DNA from: Novosphingobium kunmingense
GTDB lineage: Bacteria; Pseudomonadota; Alphaproteobacteria; Sphingomonadales; Sphingomonadaceae
Direction: 5' to 3'
Assembly (NCBI RefSeq): GCF_002813245.1
Contig: NZ_PHUF01000002.1
Span: 186,001-250,000, forward strand
DNA length: 64,000 nucleotides
The notes under the pieces were generated by a model. That model saw only the letters and a list, made by a program, of their open reading frames with translations. It was not told the DNA's origin and made no database searches. Below are positions 1 to 9,685 of the stretch, in pieces. The position numbers and the translations under genes were made by a program. Position 1 is the stretch's first letter. Each line of letters starts with the position of its first letter.

Positions 1-918
1 CTGCGTGTCGCGCAGCCCGCCGCAGTGGCCGATCATCAGCCAGGCTTCGGGTCGCAGCACAGCCAGGTGATCGCAGATCGTCTTGGCGTTGGACGGGCCG
101 ACCCCGATGTTGACCAGCGTGATGCCCGAATGATCCGGGCGGATCAGGTGATAGGCCGGCATCTGGTGGCGGCGCCACGCCGTGTCGGAAAGCCGGTCGC
201 GCGCGTTGTCGGTCGCTGCGTCGAGGAACAGGCCGCCCGCACCCGACAAAGCGGTGTATTCGTCCTTGCCGAGCTGCTGGCCCGCCCAGTCGACGAATTC
301 GTCGACATAGCGGTGGTAGTTGGTGAACAGAATGAAGCGCTGGAAATGCTCGGCCGCGGTCCCGGTGTAGTGCGCCAGGCGCGCAAGGCTGAAATCGGTG
401 CGCAGCCCGTCGAACAGCGCCAGCGGGATGGTTTCGTCCATGCCGTCGACCGCGACCCCGTCGGCCAGTTCGTCGCCGATCATGGCCAGTTCGGTCGAGG
501 GGAAGTGGCGGGCCAGTTCGCTAGGGCTGACGCTGCCGAGCCCGGAGCTGGCATCGACCACGTAGGGAAAGGGGATTTCCTGCGACGAACGGCTTACCTC
601 GACCGTGATCTCGTAGTCGCCGGCAAGCAGTTCGAGCTGTTCGGCGAGGTAATCGGCAAACAGGGCCGGGCGCGTCACGGTGGTGGAGAAGGTGCCGTCG
701 TGGGCCAGTCGGCCGAAGGCACGCGCCAGATCCGGCCGGGTTTCGACACCGTGATAGTGCACGATAAGCGCCGGATAGCACCAGGCGTGGGTGCTGCGGC
801 GGTCTTCGGGGGGAAGGGTGCCGTCGGTGGCGTAGGCGATCACGTCGCTGCGCAGGGTGGTGACGGCTTCGTCGTAAACGCGGACCAGTTCCGCGATGAT
901 GTTTTCTGTCGTTTCCAT
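1..918 (-). CDS. amn: AMP nucleosidase, 3' end beyond window
   Basis: Hydrolyses AMP to adenine and ribose 5-phosphate, a cytoplasmic step of purine turnover. The 306 visible codons begin at an ATG at 918 (METTENII) and run off the window edge, so the C-terminal catalytic part is only partly present. Recognised from AMP nucleosidase hallmarks: TVTRPALF, IPFPYV, FPSTELA, then RLAHYTGT, FILFTNYHRYVDEF, and the strongly conserved NIGVGPSNAKTICDHLAVL followed by MIGHCGG just before the edge. The N-terminal AMP-nucleosidase-specific domain is complete, which separates it from simple purine nucleoside phosphorylases. It runs on the same strand as the ribosomal genes, but their terminator at 981-1010 lies between them, so it should be transcribed separately. 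Confidence 0.93.
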   Translation of the reverse strand, partial: METTENIIAELVRVYDEAVTTLRSDVIAYATDGTLPPEDRRSTHAWCYPALIVHYHGVETRPDLARAFGRLAHDGTFSTTVTRPALFADYLAEQLELLAGDYEITVEVSRSSQEIPFPYVVDASSGLGSVSPSELARHFPSTELAMIGDELADGVAVDGMDETIPLALFDGLRTDFSLARLAHYTGTAAEHFQRFILFTNYHRYVDEFVDWAGQQLGKDEYTALSGAGGLFLDAATDNARDRLSDTAWRRHQMPAYHLIRPDHSGITLVNIGVGPSNAKTICDHLAVLRPEAWLMIGHCGGLRDTQ

Positions 919-980
919 CGCGGGCCTATAACCATGGTCCGGCGACATTTCAATGACGGGAACTTTCGCGCGCTCCAGAC

Positions 981-1010
981 AAAAGAAAAGGGGGCGCCGA
1001 AGCACCCCCT
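981..1010 (-). terminator. Rho-independent terminator of rpsF-rpsR-rplI
   Basis: Read on the minus strand, a 9-bp stem (989-997 with 1002-1010, one G-U pair) closes a UUCG tetraloop and is followed by UUUUCUUUU. It lies 30 nt after the rplI stop codon and before the amn start. The stable loop and U-rich tract make this a textbook intrinsic terminator. Confidence 0.92.
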
Positions 1011-1039
1011 GATCCTGTTCGCGAAGAAACGGCGAAGGC

Positions 1040-1651
1040 TCAGGCTTCGTCGTCGCCTTCCGTAGCCTCGGCGGCCGGGGCCGGAGCGTCGGCTTCCAGA
1101 TCTTCGCCGTTGCCGGGGGTGAAGTCGGTGATCGCGTCGGCCGCAGCTTCGTCTTCGAACATCGCAGCGATGACGTCGACGCCCTGGGCCTGCTGCTCCG
1201 CTTCATCCGGCGAGCGGGCGACGTTGACCTTGACGCCAACGACGACTTCCGGGTGCAGCGCAACCTTGACGTCGAACACGCCGATGGTCTTGATCGGGCG
1301 TTCCAGCACGATCATCGACTTGGTCACGCCAGCGCCTTCGGCGTTCAGCGCTTCGACGATGTCGCGCACCGAGACCGAACCGTAAAGCTGGCCGGCGTTC
1401 GACGAGGCGCGGATCAGGACGACCGACTTGCCTTCGACGTTTTCCGAGTTCTTTTCGGCTTCACCGCGACGCGACGCGTTGTCGGCTTCGATCTTGGCGC
1501 GGTTGGCTTCGAAGACCTTCTTGTTGGCTTCGTTGGCGCGCAGCGCCTTCTTGTTGGGCAGCAGGAAGTTGCGCGCGTAGCCGTCCTTGACGGTCACGAC
1601 ATCGCCGATGGTGCCCAGCTTCTCGATGCGTTCGAGGAGGATGATATCCAT
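1040..1651 (-). CDS. rplI: 50S ribosomal protein L9
   Basis: Large-subunit protein binding 23S rRNA near the L1 stalk. The 203-aa product starts MDIILLERIEKLG and contains the L9 signature region GYARNFLLPNKKALRA (about residues 24-39), then a charged connecting helix and the C-terminal domain. It is longer than the roughly 150 aa usual for bacteria: from about residue 165 it carries an acidic, Ala/Glu-rich tail (DFTPGNGEDLEAD and onward) that is probably disordered. It is the last gene of the rpsF-rpsR-rplI operon, 13 bp after rpsR, and is followed by the terminator at 981-1010. Confidence 0.97.
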   Translation of the reverse strand: MDIILLERIEKLGTIGDVVTVKDGYARNFLLPNKKALRANEANKKVFEANRAKIEADNASRRGEAEKNSENVEGKSVVLIRASSNAGQLYGSVSVRDIVEALNAEGAGVTKSMIVLERPIKTIGVFDVKVALHPEVVVGVKVNVARSPDEAEQQAQGVDVIAAMFEDEAAADAITDFTPGNGEDLEADAPAPAAEATEGDDEA

Positions 1652-1664
1652 GGTACCGGTCCCC

Positions 1665-1889
1665 TTACTTCACGAGGTAGGGCAGAAGGCCCAGGTGGCG
1701 GGCGCGCTTGATGGCCTGGCCCAGTTCGCGCTGCTTCTTGGCAGAAACGGCGGTGATGCGGCTCGGCACGATCTTGCCGCGTTCAGACATGTAGTTCTGA
1801 AGCAGGCGCGTGTCCTTGTAATCGATCTTGGGAGCGTTCTTGCCCGAGAACGGGCAGCTCTTGCGGCGGCGGAAGAATGCGCGGGCCAT
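1665..1889 (-). CDS. rpsR: 30S ribosomal protein S18
   Basis: Small-subunit platform protein that pairs with S6. The 74-aa product begins [16 protein letters not shown] and has the S18 core [18 protein letters not shown] followed by the basic [21 protein letters not shown] end, full length for the family. It sits three bases after the rpsF stop and upstream of rplI in the same operon, so co-transcription and translational coupling are expected. Confidence 0.98.
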   Translation of the reverse strand: MARAFFRRRKSCPFSGKNAPKIDYKDTRLLQNYMSERGKIVPSRITAVSAKKQRELGQAIKRARHLGLLPYLVK

Positions 1890-1892
1890 GAC

Positions 1893-2255
1893 TTAGAACT
1901 CCTCGCGTTCGCGGCGCTTGGTGCGCTCGCGGTCGTTCTTGCGCATCTGCACCGACGGGCCGGTTTCGTGCTCGTCAACGCGGACGGTCAGCCAGCGGAT
2001 CACGTCTTCGTTGATCGCGGTCTGGCGTTCCAGCTCGGCAACGACGCCCGCGGGGGCTTCGATGTTGAGCATCACGAAGTGCGCCTTGCGGTTGCGCTTG
2101 ATCTTGTAGGCGAGATTCTTGAGGCCCCAGGTTTCGGTCTTGGTGACCTTGCCCTGGCCTGTTTCGACGATCTCGGTAGCGGTAGCGGCCAGCGCATCAA
2201 CCTGCGCCTGGCTCAGATCCTGGCGCGCCAGGAACGTATGCTCGTAGAGCGGCAT
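1893..2255 (-). CDS. rpsF: 30S ribosomal protein S6
   Basis: Small-subunit protein that forms a heterodimer with S18 on the platform. I take the ATG at 2255 ([14 protein letters not shown], 120 aa), because the S6 fold begins with exactly this strand and a GAAAGG ribosome binding site lies a few bases upstream. A longer reading from 2330 would add 25 unrelated residues. Family motifs visible are [25 protein letters not shown] split by the usual basic turn, and the C-terminal [15 protein letters not shown]. First gene of the rpsF-rpsR-rplI operon, divergent from the DUF808 gene. Confidence 0.97.
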   Translation of the reverse strand: MPLYEHTFLARQDLSQAQVDALAATATEIVETGQGKVTKTETWGLKNLAYKIKRNRKAHFVMLNIEAPAGVVAELERQTAINEDVIRWLTVRVDEHETGPSVQMRKNDRERTKRREREEF

Positions 2256-2354
2256 ACCATGCCTTTCATCTTCATAACCGATCGCTGGCTGATCCGCGGG
2301 ATTGCGGGGCCCCTCCGGCTTTCTCTGCATCCGGGAATCTCCCGGAAGCGGCGG

Positions 2355-2382
2355 CCCATACAGGCTGGACCGGGAAAAGCAA
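2355..2382 (-). promoter_or_regulatory. Possible promoter of the rpsF operon
   Basis: On the minus strand a TTGCTT hexamer (2382-2377) is followed after 16 nt by TATGGG (2360-2355), about 100 nt upstream of the rpsF ATG. The match to sigma-70 consensus is only partial, and it is offered because the 221-bp divergent gap 2256-2476 must hold at least one promoter. I saw no other convincing site in that gap. Confidence 0.3.
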
Positions 2383-2476
2383 GCCTTGTCGCGCGCTGGG
2401 CGGGAACCCTTTGGCCCTTGCGCGTTAGGAAAAGGCTGGCCAAGACCGCTCGCACCAACAGGAGGATTGTAACCCC

Positions 2477-3436
2477 ATGCCTACCGGCCTCGTCGCGCTG
2501 CTGGACGATATTTCCGTCATTGCCAAGGCAGCGGCCGCCTCGATCGACGATGTCGGCGTGGCAGCGGCCAAGGCCGGGACCAAGGCCGCCGGCGTGGTGA
2601 TCGACGATGCCGCGGTAACGCCGACCTACGTGACCGAGTTCACGCCCGATCGCGAACTGCCGATCATCTGGAAGATCGCCAAGGGCAGCCTGTTCAACAA
2701 ACTGGTCCTGCTTCTGCCCGGCGCGCTGCTGATCAGCGAGTTCCTGCCTTGGGCGATGACCCCGCTACTGATGATCGGCGGCCTGTTCCTGTGCTATGAA
2801 GGCGCGGAAAAGATCATGGAGAAGCTGGGCGGCGAGGAGCACGGCCAGACGCTTGAAGACCCCATCAGCGACGTGGCTGCGTTCGAGAAGGAACGCGTGT
2901 CGGGCGCGGTGCGTACCGACCTGATTCTTTCGGCCGAGATCATGGCCATTGCGCTTGCCGAGATCGCCGACACCCCGATCGTCGAGCGCGGGCTGGTCCT
3001 CGCCGTGGTGGGCGTGGCCATTACGGTGATCGTTTACGGCGCTGTGGCGCTGATCGTGAAGATGGACGACATCGGCCTGCATATGGTCGAGAATCGCAGC
3101 ACGGCTGCGGCGAAGGCGGTCGGACGGGGCCTGCTCAGGGCGATGCCGCGCATCCTTGCGGTGCTTTCGGTGGTCGGCACCGCGGCCATGCTCTGGGTCG
3201 GCGGCGGGATCATCCTTCACGGCACCGAAGAACTCGGCTGGCATGGCCCGGCAGATATTGCCCACAGCGTGCAGCACGCGGTCGAGCACGCGACCGGCGT
3301 CCTCGGCGGCGTGCTCGGCTGGCTCACCTACGCCGTGGCTTCGGCCGTGGTCGGCCTGGCCCTGGGGTGGATCGTCGCCGTGCTGCTGCACAAGCTGCCC
3401 GCCCTGTTCAGCAAGCCGGCAGGCCCCACTGCCTGA
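2477..3436 (+). CDS. DUF808 family inner-membrane protein (YedI-like)
   Basis: A 319-aa integral membrane protein of the DUF808/YedI family; function not established. Evidence is the diagnostic N-terminus [17 protein letters not shown], the following conserved [19 protein letters not shown] and the [11 protein letters not shown] segment before the first long hydrophobic stretch. Several transmembrane helices follow (about residues 80-110, 165-195, 225-250 and 275-305), with a histidine-rich loop ([17 protein letters not shown], about 255-271). An AGGAGG-like site precedes the ATG. It is divergent from rpsF and its last 29 bp overlap the end of hprK on the other strand. Confidence 0.9.
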   Translation: MPTGLVALLDDISVIAKAAAASIDDVGVAAAKAGTKAAGVVIDDAAVTPTYVTEFTPDRELPIIWKIAKGSLFNKLVLLLPGALLISEFLPWAMTPLLMIGGLFLCYEGAEKIMEKLGGEEHGQTLEDPISDVAAFEKERVSGAVRTDLILSAEIMAIALAEIADTPIVERGLVLAVVGVAITVIVYGAVALIVKMDDIGLHMVENRSTAAAKAVGRGLLRAMPRILAVLSVVGTAAMLWVGGGIILHGTEELGWHGPADIAHSVQHAVEHATGVLGGVLGWLTYAVASAVVGLALGWIVAVLLHKLPALFSKPAGPTA

Positions 3437-3833
3437 GCGCGGCTTCTGCCCGCAGCGCGATCTGCGGGCTGTCCGGCCACAGGCGGATCAGCGGCAGCGT
3501 CTGGCCCTCTACCTCGAGGATTTCGGCTGCGTCGACGAAACGTGGGGCGGCCGGGTCCAGCGTCAGAACCAGGCATAGCGGCACCGCGTCGACGGTCGGG
3601 AAGGGCAGCAGGCCGACGTTGCGGACTTCGATCAGGCCGCTCGCCTTGGGCGGCGGGCTGGCGATCAGGCGGTTGCCGCGCGATTCGATGCGCAAGCCAT
3701 CGTCGCCGATCAGCATGGCGCCGCGGTCGATCAAGGCCAGGGTCAAGCTCGATTTACCGCTGCCCGCCGCGCCCTCGATCAGCACGCCCCGCCCGGCGCA
3801 GGACACCGCGCTGACATTCAGAAGCAGGCTCAT
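3408..3833 (-). CDS. hprK: HPr kinase/phosphorylase, short kinase-domain form
   Basis: Predicted to phosphorylate HPr of the nitrogen-type PTS on a serine. At 141 aa it is the short alphaproteobacterial form lacking the N-terminal domain of the roughly 310-aa Firmicutes enzyme. The P-loop GAAGSGKSSL is at residues 21-30 and the conserved acidic LIGDDGLRIE segment near 41-50. Its ATG overlaps the end of chvG by 4 bp, so the three genes chvI-chvG-hprK form one operon. In many alphaproteobacteria rapZ and PTS genes follow hprK; here the next gene is the convergent DUF808 gene. Confidence 0.9.
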   Translation of the reverse strand: MSLLLNVSAVSCAGRGVLIEGAAGSGKSSLTLALIDRGAMLIGDDGLRIESRGNRLIASPPPKASGLIEVRNVGLLPFPTVDAVPLCLVLTLDPAAPRFVDAAEILEVEGQTLPLIRLWPDSPQIALRAEAALRQWGLPAC

Positions 3834-5404
3834 TCCTGGTCCTCGCGCTCGAGCGGGAGTTCGGCCACCAAGTTGGCACCCGGCTGTCCGTCGTCCCGGT
3901 CGGTTGCGTAAAGGCTGCCGTCGTGGGCTTCGACGATGGTGCGCGCGATAGCGAGGCCGAGGCCCGAATGTCCGCCGAAGTCCTCGCCCTTGGGGCGGAC
4001 CGAATGGAACCGGTCGAACACCTGCTCACGCGCGTCGTCGGGAATGCCGGGGCCCGCATCGCGCACCGCCAGCCGGACATGGTCGTCCATGCGCTCCAGC
4101 GTGATGTCGACGCTGGCCTCTGGCGGAGAAAAAGAGACTGCATTGTCGACCAGGTTCTCCAGTACCCGCTCCAGCCGCGCCGGATCCCCCGGTACCACGA
4201 AAGGTCCAGGACCGAGCGGCACGAGGCGCACGCTGCGTCCCTGGTCGACCTGCCGCTCCTCGCGCGCGGAAACCAGAGTGCCGGCCAGCGTCTCGAGATC
4301 GACGGGGACGAATTCGGTGCGGCTCAGTTCGGCATCGATCCGGCTGGCCTCGGCGATTTCGGTGACCAACCTGTCGATGCGACGCACGTCATGGGCGGCA
4401 ATGCCGACCAGTTCGGCGCGCAGCGCCGGATCGTCGACCTTTTCCATCGTCTCGATCGCGCTGCGCAGCGAGGCGAGCGGGTTCTTGATTTCGTGCGCGA
4501 CATCGGCGGCAAAGGTCTCGACCGCGTCGATGCGGTGGCGCAGCGCGAGGGTCATGTCGGACAGGGCACGGGCGAGCAGGCCGATCTCGTCGCCGCGCTC
4601 GGGCAGGCGCGGGACCACCACCTCGCGATCGCGACCGAGCCGCACGCGGATGGCGGCACGGACCAGCGCGCGCAGCGGCTGAACGATGGTCCGCGCCAGG
4701 AACAGCGAAAGCTGGATCGAGATCAGCAGGGTAATTGCCAGCACGATGCCAAGCGTGCCGCGCGCATCGCGCACGTCCTGCGTGATGTCGCGGGCATTGC
4801 GCGTAGTCAGCAGCATCTCGCCGCGCACGCCGACGGGAGCCGCCGCGGTGATGACCGGAGTTTCATCGGGGGCCGATCGCTGCAGGACGTAGGCCTTGCC
4901 GGTTTTCTTGGCGGCGGCCAGCTCGGGCCAGGCATCTACGCTTTCGGTGGGCGGGTCGCGGTACTCGGGCACCGGCGTCGTCCCCAGCACCCAGCTCATT
5001 GCGCGGTCGATGTTGCGTGCGACGCGCAGCAGGAACGGCTCGCTGGCGGGATCAACGAAGGTGTAGGCTGGGCCCGAAACCTTATCGCTGTCGAGGATCA
5101 GCCGGCCCCTGGCATCGTAGAGCCGCAAACGCAGGTCCTGGTCGCGGCTGACCCGTTCGAACAGCGCCTTGCGCCCGGCGATCGGCGTTTCGGCAAGGCC
5201 GTTGGCCGTGATTTCGGCCTCTGCCCGGGCCAGCTTGAAACGCACGTCGAGCAGCTGCTTGCGGTAGGAATCGAGATAGAACAGGCTGCCCGCCATCAGC
5301 CCGAGCGCGATGATGTTGACCGCCAGGATGCGCACCGTCAGCGACGTTCGCCGCGTCCACGCCCGGCGGCGCTGCCAGCTTTCGGCAGGGCGGCTGTCAG
5401 CCAT
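3830..5404 (-). CDS. chvG: ChvG-type sensor histidine kinase
   Basis: Membrane sensor kinase that partners ChvI; in rhizobia the system responds to acid and cell-envelope conditions. I start at the ATG at 5404 ([10 protein letters not shown]), which overlaps the chvI stop by 8 bp, giving 524 aa. Order of parts: first transmembrane helix (about 28-48), periplasmic sensor region, second helix (about 230-250), HAMP domain, dimerisation helix with the phosphorylated histidine in [12 protein letters not shown], then an ATPase domain with N box NLVDNA, G1 DAGPGIP and G2 [10 protein letters not shown]. All catalytic motifs are intact. Located in the chvI-chvG-hprK operon. Confidence 0.93.
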   Translation of the reverse strand: MADSRPAESWQRRRAWTRRTSLTVRILAVNIIALGLMAGSLFYLDSYRKQLLDVRFKLARAEAEITANGLAETPIAGRKALFERVSRDQDLRLRLYDARGRLILDSDKVSGPAYTFVDPASEPFLLRVARNIDRAMSWVLGTTPVPEYRDPPTESVDAWPELAAAKKTGKAYVLQRSAPDETPVITAAAPVGVRGEMLLTTRNARDITQDVRDARGTLGIVLAITLLISIQLSLFLARTIVQPLRALVRAAIRVRLGRDREVVVPRLPERGDEIGLLARALSDMTLALRHRIDAVETFAADVAHEIKNPLASLRSAIETMEKVDDPALRAELVGIAAHDVRRIDRLVTEIAEASRIDAELSRTEFVPVDLETLAGTLVSAREERQVDQGRSVRLVPLGPGPFVVPGDPARLERVLENLVDNAVSFSPPEASVDITLERMDDHVRLAVRDAGPGIPDDAREQVFDRFHSVRPKGEDFGGHSGLGLAIARTIVEAHDGSLYATDRDDGQPGANLVAELPLEREDQE

Positions 5405-6143
5405 CGGAGTAGCTATAGCCAGCGCCATACAGCGTCTCGATCGCACCGAAGTGTGGATCGACGCTGCGGAACTTTCGCCGCAGCCGCTTGATGTGGCTGT
5501 CGATGGTACGATCGTCGACGAAGACGTCGTCGCTGTAGGCCGCGTCCATCAACTGGTTGCGGCTCTTGATCACGCCGGGGCGGGCGGCGAGCGCCTCGAG
5601 GATCAGGAACTCCGTCACGGTCAACGATACGGGCTGACCGTTCCACAGCACCTGGTGGCGCAGAGGGTCCATTTCCAGCCTTCCGCGGCGGATTGCCTCG
5701 GCCGGTTGTTCGTCGTTTTCGACCTCGGGCGCGCCGCGAACCAGGGCGCTACGGCGCAGGATCGCGCGAATGCGGGCGATCAGCAGGCGCTGACTGAACG
5801 GCTTTGCGATATAGTCGTCGGCGCCCATCGCCAGGCCCAGCGCCTCGTCCGGCTCCTCGTCCTTGCTGGTCAGGAAGATCACCGGCAAGGCGCTGGTCTC
5901 GCGCAGCTTCTGCAGCAATTGAAGACCGTCCATGCGCGGCATCTTGATGTCGCAGACCGCGAGGTCAGGCGGATTGTCGAGCAGCGCCTTGAGCGCGGTC
6001 TCGCCGTCGGAATAAACCCGCGTGACGAAGCCTTCGGACCTGAGCGCGATCGATACGGTGGTCAGGATGTTGCGGTCGTCGTCAACCAGCGCAATCACCC
6101 GGGGCGATTCGGCAGGGGACGAGGCTGGCGCGGTGTCGGTCAT
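5397..6143 (-). CDS. chvI: ChvI-type OmpR-family response regulator
   Basis: Cytoplasmic transcription factor activated by ChvG. The 248-aa protein has a receiver domain with the acidic cluster DDD at 21-23, phospho-acceptor Asp65 in [10 protein letters not shown], and the conserved Lys in [10 protein letters not shown] winged-helix OmpR/PhoB domain follows, with a recognition-helix segment ([14 protein letters not shown]) and C-terminal YGAGYSY. First gene of an operon with chvG and hprK and divergent from pckA across about 196 bp. This chvI/pckA neighbourhood is conserved in alphaproteobacteria and suggests coordination with gluconeogenesis. Confidence 0.94.
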   Translation of the reverse strand: MTDTAPASSPAESPRVIALVDDDRNILTTVSIALRSEGFVTRVYSDGETALKALLDNPPDLAVCDIKMPRMDGLQLLQKLRETSALPVIFLTSKDEEPDEALGLAMGADDYIAKPFSQRLLIARIRAILRRSALVRGAPEVENDEQPAEAIRRGRLEMDPLRHQVLWNGQPVSLTVTEFLILEALAARPGVIKSRNQLMDAAYSDDVFVDDRTIDSHIKRLRRKFRSVDPHFGAIETLYGAGYSYSDG

Positions 6144-6339
6144 CGGCGCCTGCGGGGCTACCCGTTCGCGCTGCCTCTGGCAATCGGCGGCGAAGGCGGC
6201 GCCTACCGGACGGGTACGAGATATCCGTTACGTATTTGACGGAATCGGCCTGCTGGACTATGCGCCGGGACGAATCTTTGCATAGGTATGCGGAACTTCC
6301 CGTCCTGGCACGTATCCAGGCGGCCTTTTGGTTACGGAG

Positions 6340-7947
6340 ATGGACTTGAACGGCATGCTTTCCCACCCGCTCGATCACCTGGGGATCACCACCAGCGCCA
6401 CGATCTTCGCCAACCTCGGCACGGCGCCGTTGATCGAACACGCGATCGCGCGCGAAGAGGGCAAGCTGACCCGTCATGGCGCACTGCTCGTCGATACGGG
6501 CAAGTTCACGGGGCGCAGCGTCAAGGACAAGTTCATCGTCCGCGATGCGGTGACCGAAGACACGGTCAACTGGGGCGCGATCAACCAGCCGATGGCGGGT
6601 GAGCATTGGGCCAACCTCAAGGCCGATTTCATGGCTGCCCTGGCTAACCAGGACGAGCTTTTCGTCGCCGACCTGTTCGGCGGATCGCAGCCCGAATACC
6701 GCGTCAACGTGCGCGTCATCACCCAGATGGCCTGGCACAGCCTGTTCATCCGCACCTTGCTGGTCCGTCCGACCGCGGACGAGCTGGCCGGCTTCCTGCC
6801 GGAATACACGATCGTGAACCTGCCCAGCTTCAAGGCGAATCCCGAGCGTCACGGCTGCCGCAGCGACACGGTGATCGCGGTCAACTTCAGCGAAAAGCTG
6901 ATCCTGATCGGCAACACCGAATATTCGGGCGAGATGAAGAAGGGCGTGTTCGGCCTGCTGAACTTCCTGTTGCCGGCGCAGGGCGTGATGCCGATGCATT
7001 GCTCGGCCAACATCGGCAACGACGGCAAGAGCGCGATTTTCTTCGGCCTGTCGGGAACCGGCAAGACCACGCTCTCGGCCGACGCCAGCCGCACACTGAT
7101 CGGCGACGACGAACACGGCTGGTCGGACCAAGCGGTGTTCAATTTCGAAGGCGGCTGCTACGCCAAGATGATCAACCTTTCGGCCGAGGGTGAGCCGGAA
7201 ATCTACGCCACCACGCAGATGTTCGGGACGATCCTCGAGAACGTCACCATGGACGAGGCGACGCGCGAGCTGGACTTTAGCGACGGCAGCAAGACCGAGA
7301 ACACGCGCGGCGCCTATCCGATCGAATTCATTCCGAACGTGTCGGAAAAGAATCTCGGCCCGGCCCCGTCCAACGTCATCATGCTGACCGCCGATGCCTT
7401 CGGCGTGCTGCCTCCGATCGCGCGGCTGACCCCTGACCAGGCGATGTATTATTTTCTGTCGGGCTACACGGCCAAGGTCGCCGGCACCGAAATCGGCGTG
7501 ACCGAACCGGAAGCGACCTTCTCGACATGCTTCGGCGCCGCCTTCATGCCGCGCCACCCCAGCGTGTATGGAAACCTGCTGAAGGAGCGTATCGCCAAGG
7601 GCGGGGCGCAGTGCTGGCTGGTCAACACCGGCTGGTCGGGCGGCAAGGCGACCCAGCCAGGGATCAAGCGGATGCCCATCAAGGCCACCCGCGCGTTGCT
7701 CAACGCCGCGCTCGACGGCAGCCTCAACAACGCGGAGTTCCGCAAGGATCCAAACTTCGGCTTTGAAGTCCCGGTCAGCGTGCCCGGCGTCGATGCGCAA
7801 CTTCTCGACCCGCGCAAGACCTGGGCCGATCCGCAACAATATGATCAGACGGCGCAGGAACTGGTCGGCAAGTTCATCGCGAACTTCGAACAGTTCGTCG
7901 ACTACGTCGACCAAGGCGTTCGCAACGCGGCTCCGACCGCCGCCTGA
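6340..7947 (+). CDS. pckA: Phosphoenolpyruvate carboxykinase (ATP)
   Basis: Converts oxaloacetate and ATP to phosphoenolpyruvate, CO2 and ADP, the entry to gluconeogenesis. The 535-aa product (counted from the ATG at 6340) contains the ATP-PCK kinase P-loop [11 protein letters not shown] with Lys242, the second metal/nucleotide segment LIGDDEHGW, and the substrate-side [10 protein letters not shown] and NVSEKNLGP motifs. The exact start is uncertain: TTG at 6328, ATG at 6340, TTG at 6346 (best spaced from an ACGGAG at 6334-6339) and ATG at 6355 are all in frame. Divergent from chvI, the usual alphaproteobacterial arrangement. Confidence 0.96.
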   Translation: MDLNGMLSHPLDHLGITTSATIFANLGTAPLIEHAIAREEGKLTRHGALLVDTGKFTGRSVKDKFIVRDAVTEDTVNWGAINQPMAGEHWANLKADFMAALANQDELFVADLFGGSQPEYRVNVRVITQMAWHSLFIRTLLVRPTADELAGFLPEYTIVNLPSFKANPERHGCRSDTVIAVNFSEKLILIGNTEYSGEMKKGVFGLLNFLLPAQGVMPMHCSANIGNDGKSAIFFGLSGTGKTTLSADASRTLIGDDEHGWSDQAVFNFEGGCYAKMINLSAEGEPEIYATTQMFGTILENVTMDEATRELDFSDGSKTENTRGAYPIEFIPNVSEKNLGPAPSNVIMLTADAFGVLPPIARLTPDQAMYYFLSGYTAKVAGTEIGVTEPEATFSTCFGAAFMPRHPSVYGNLLKERIAKGGAQCWLVNTGWSGGKATQPGIKRMPIKATRALLNAALDGSLNNAEFRKDPNFGFEVPVSVPGVDAQLLDPRKTWADPQQYDQTAQELVGKFIANFEQFVDYVDQGVRNAAPTAA

Positions 7948-7998
7948 CCGGCCCGGGACAGCTCCGCGGGCCTGATACCAGACCCAGGGAGTGTCCCG

Positions 7999-8439
7999 AT
8001 GACCGAATACCCCGTTCGCCTGTTCGCTTCCGACGCGGAGATCCGCCGCGTCGGCGCGGGCCTGCTGGCGCGAACGTTGCCCAAGTCCGAGTGGACCCAT
8101 GAAGCCCACCTGGCGGCCTGCGCCTGGCTTCTCCTCGAGCGCCCCGACATCGTGCCGGAAACCGATCTCCCCGACATCATCCGCAACTACAACGTGGCAG
8201 TGGGCGGGGTGAACGACGATAGCCAGGGCTACCATCATACCCTGACGCTGCTTTACATCGGCGGCGTGAGGAATTTTCTCGGTGAGGAGCGCGGCGCTGG
8301 ACTGGCCAGGATCGTCAATGCTCTCCTTCTGAGCCAGATCGGCGACCGGAACTGGCCGCTCACGCTCTATTCGCGTGACCGTCTGTTCAGTGTCGAGGCC
8401 CGGCATGGCTGGCTCGGCCCCGATCGGGCCGAGCCCTGA
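7999..8439 (+). CDS. Conserved hypothetical protein (146 aa)
   Basis: I do not recognise a named family. The 146-aa soluble protein starts at an ATG at 7999 with a GGGAG ribosome binding site 8 nt upstream. It carries conserved-looking polar motifs, WTHEAHL (about residues 33-39), YNVAVGGVNDDSQGYHHT (about 68-85) and RLFSVEARHGWLGPD at the end. The clustered histidines and tryptophans suggest a ligand- or metal-binding helical protein, but that is inference. It lies 51 bp after pckA in the same direction and could be read from the same transcript. Confidence 0.75.
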   Translation: MTEYPVRLFASDAEIRRVGAGLLARTLPKSEWTHEAHLAACAWLLLERPDIVPETDLPDIIRNYNVAVGGVNDDSQGYHHTLTLLYIGGVRNFLGEERGAGLARIVNALLLSQIGDRNWPLTLYSRDRLFSVEARHGWLGPDRAEP

Positions 8440-8448
8440 CGCGCATGA

Positions 8449-8829
8449 TCAGTCGAGCAGTTCGGCCGGAACCTTGCCGCCGTTGTCTGCAAGCGCCTTC
8501 ATGACCTGGCGGTGGAGGAGCAGGTTGTCCTCGGCCGAGCCGGAATAATTGGCGTTGCCCAGTTCCTGCGCCAGTTCCTTGCGGTTCTCGTAGCTGGAAT
8601 CGATGTCGAGCAGCTTCATCAGGTCGACGATCGAGGTTCGCCAGTTCAGCCTGTCCGCGCCCGGCATCGAGGTGAGCGAGGCCTCGATGTCGACTTCCTG
8701 GACCGGTGCGGGGGCCGGCTGCGGAGCAGCGCCAGTCTGCGTGGCCGCAGGTGCGGCCTCGGGTGTGGGGGTCTGAGCCTGGGCCTTCTTGCCGAAGATG
8801 GCGTCCTTGATCTTGCTGAATATCGACAT
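8449..8829 (-). CDS. DUF3597 domain protein
   Basis: Small cytoplasmic protein of unknown function. Starting at the ATG at 8829 (MSIFSKIKDAIFG) gives 126 aa; a longer reading from 8883 would add 18 residues not typical of the family. It has the short N-terminal amphipathic helix of DUF3597 proteins, a Pro/Ala/Gln-rich linker (about residues 17-45), and the helical core VDIEASL, RTSIVDLMKLLDIDSS, RKELAQELG and the C-terminal LHRQVMKALADNGGKVP. The gene is convergent with the 146-aa gene upstream of it and monocistronic. Confidence 0.85.
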   Translation of the reverse strand: MSIFSKIKDAIFGKKAQAQTPTPEAAPAATQTGAAPQPAPAPVQEVDIEASLTSMPGADRLNWRTSIVDLMKLLDIDSSYENRKELAQELGNANYSGSAEDNLLLHRQVMKALADNGGKVPAELLD

Positions 8830-9049
8830 CGCGGGATCCTTGGTCTGCCAGTGCGCCTGATCGCGGCGCGCCTGTTGCATCAACGTGCCAGCGCGTGGTT
8901 CGATCCGCCCTCAGAATATTTCTGCCTCTACGCGAATTTTGCGGTCGATTGCGGAAATGTCGCTTTTTGATATTGGCCCTGCGCGCAATTGCCGTGTAGC
9001 CTGAAGCATAATGGGACGAAACCGGGTCGCGCGGTGGAGAGCCCGGGAA

Positions 9050-9685
9050 ATGGCCGGACGTTACATGATGGAAATGCTGCGGAGAAGCGGCGGGCTGGAA
9101 GCTGTCTCCAGGGAGCTTGGCGTATCGCCAAGTGTTGCGGCTGCCGGGTCGGACGCGCTGCTGCCTGCGCTCGTCGGTGGTTTTCGCAACCACGCGGGAA
9201 AGGCTGGCGGCGGCGCGGAGGGCGTAGGCCAGCTGATCGATGCGCTGGACGACCTGGGCGGGGGAGGCCTTGCGTCCAACGTTCTGGGCCCCGATTCAAC
9301 AGATATCGCGCGCGGCAACAGCGTTCTTGCGGCGATATTTGGCAACAAGGACGTCAGCGCGGCGGTTGCCGCCCACGCATCGGAAAGAAGCGGGGTTGAT
9401 ACCGATACGCTGAAAAGAATGCTGCCGATACTGGCCATGCTGATCGGCGGCTACCTTTCGGCCCGCGCGCAGACCTCCGCATCCGAAGGAAGTGGCATTC
9501 TGGACAATCTCGGTACGCTGCTCGGCGATTTCCTGACCGACAAGGGAGGGAGCGCGCCCAGCCGAGCGGCAGCGGCAGCGGCAAGGCCGTCCGTCGCAGC
9601 GATCCTCGACGACGAAGGCGACCGCAGCGTTCTCAATGCAATTCTGGCCGACCTCGGATCTTTGCGAAATCAGGACGGCCAGTGA
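9050..9685 (+). CDS. DUF937 domain protein
   Basis: Protein of unknown function with the DUF937 signature: a helical region rich in Gly/Ala/Leu with GSDALLPALVGGFRNHA, then ILAAIFGNKDVS, and a hydrophobic segment MLPILAMLIGGYLSARA (about residues 125-141 counting from 9050). The family is widespread but uncharacterised. ATGs at 9011, 9050 and 9065 are in frame; I prefer 9050, since the first 13 residues from 9011 are arginine-rich and poorly conserved-looking. The stop overlaps the GTG start of the next small membrane-protein gene by 4 bp, so the two are probably coupled. Confidence 0.75.
   Translation: MAGRYMMEMLRRSGGLEAVSRELGVSPSVAAAGSDALLPALVGGFRNHAGKAGGGAEGVGQLIDALDDLGGGGLASNVLGPDSTDIARGNSVLAAIFGNKDVSAAVAAHASERSGVDTDTLKRMLPILAMLIGGYLSARAQTSASEGSGILDNLGTLLGDFLTDKGGSAPSRAAAAAARPSVAAILDDEGDRSVLNAILADLGSLRNQDGQ

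Noticed and set aside
7950..7972. GGCCCG/CGGGCC stem after pckA as a terminator
   Set aside because: Only 6 bp of stem with an 11-nt loop and no U-tract.
6082..8406. A 774-codon open frame antisense to pckA and part of chvI
   Set aside because: High-GC codon bias of the real genes opens long antisense frames. It has no family motifs, and pckA on the other strand is beyond doubt.
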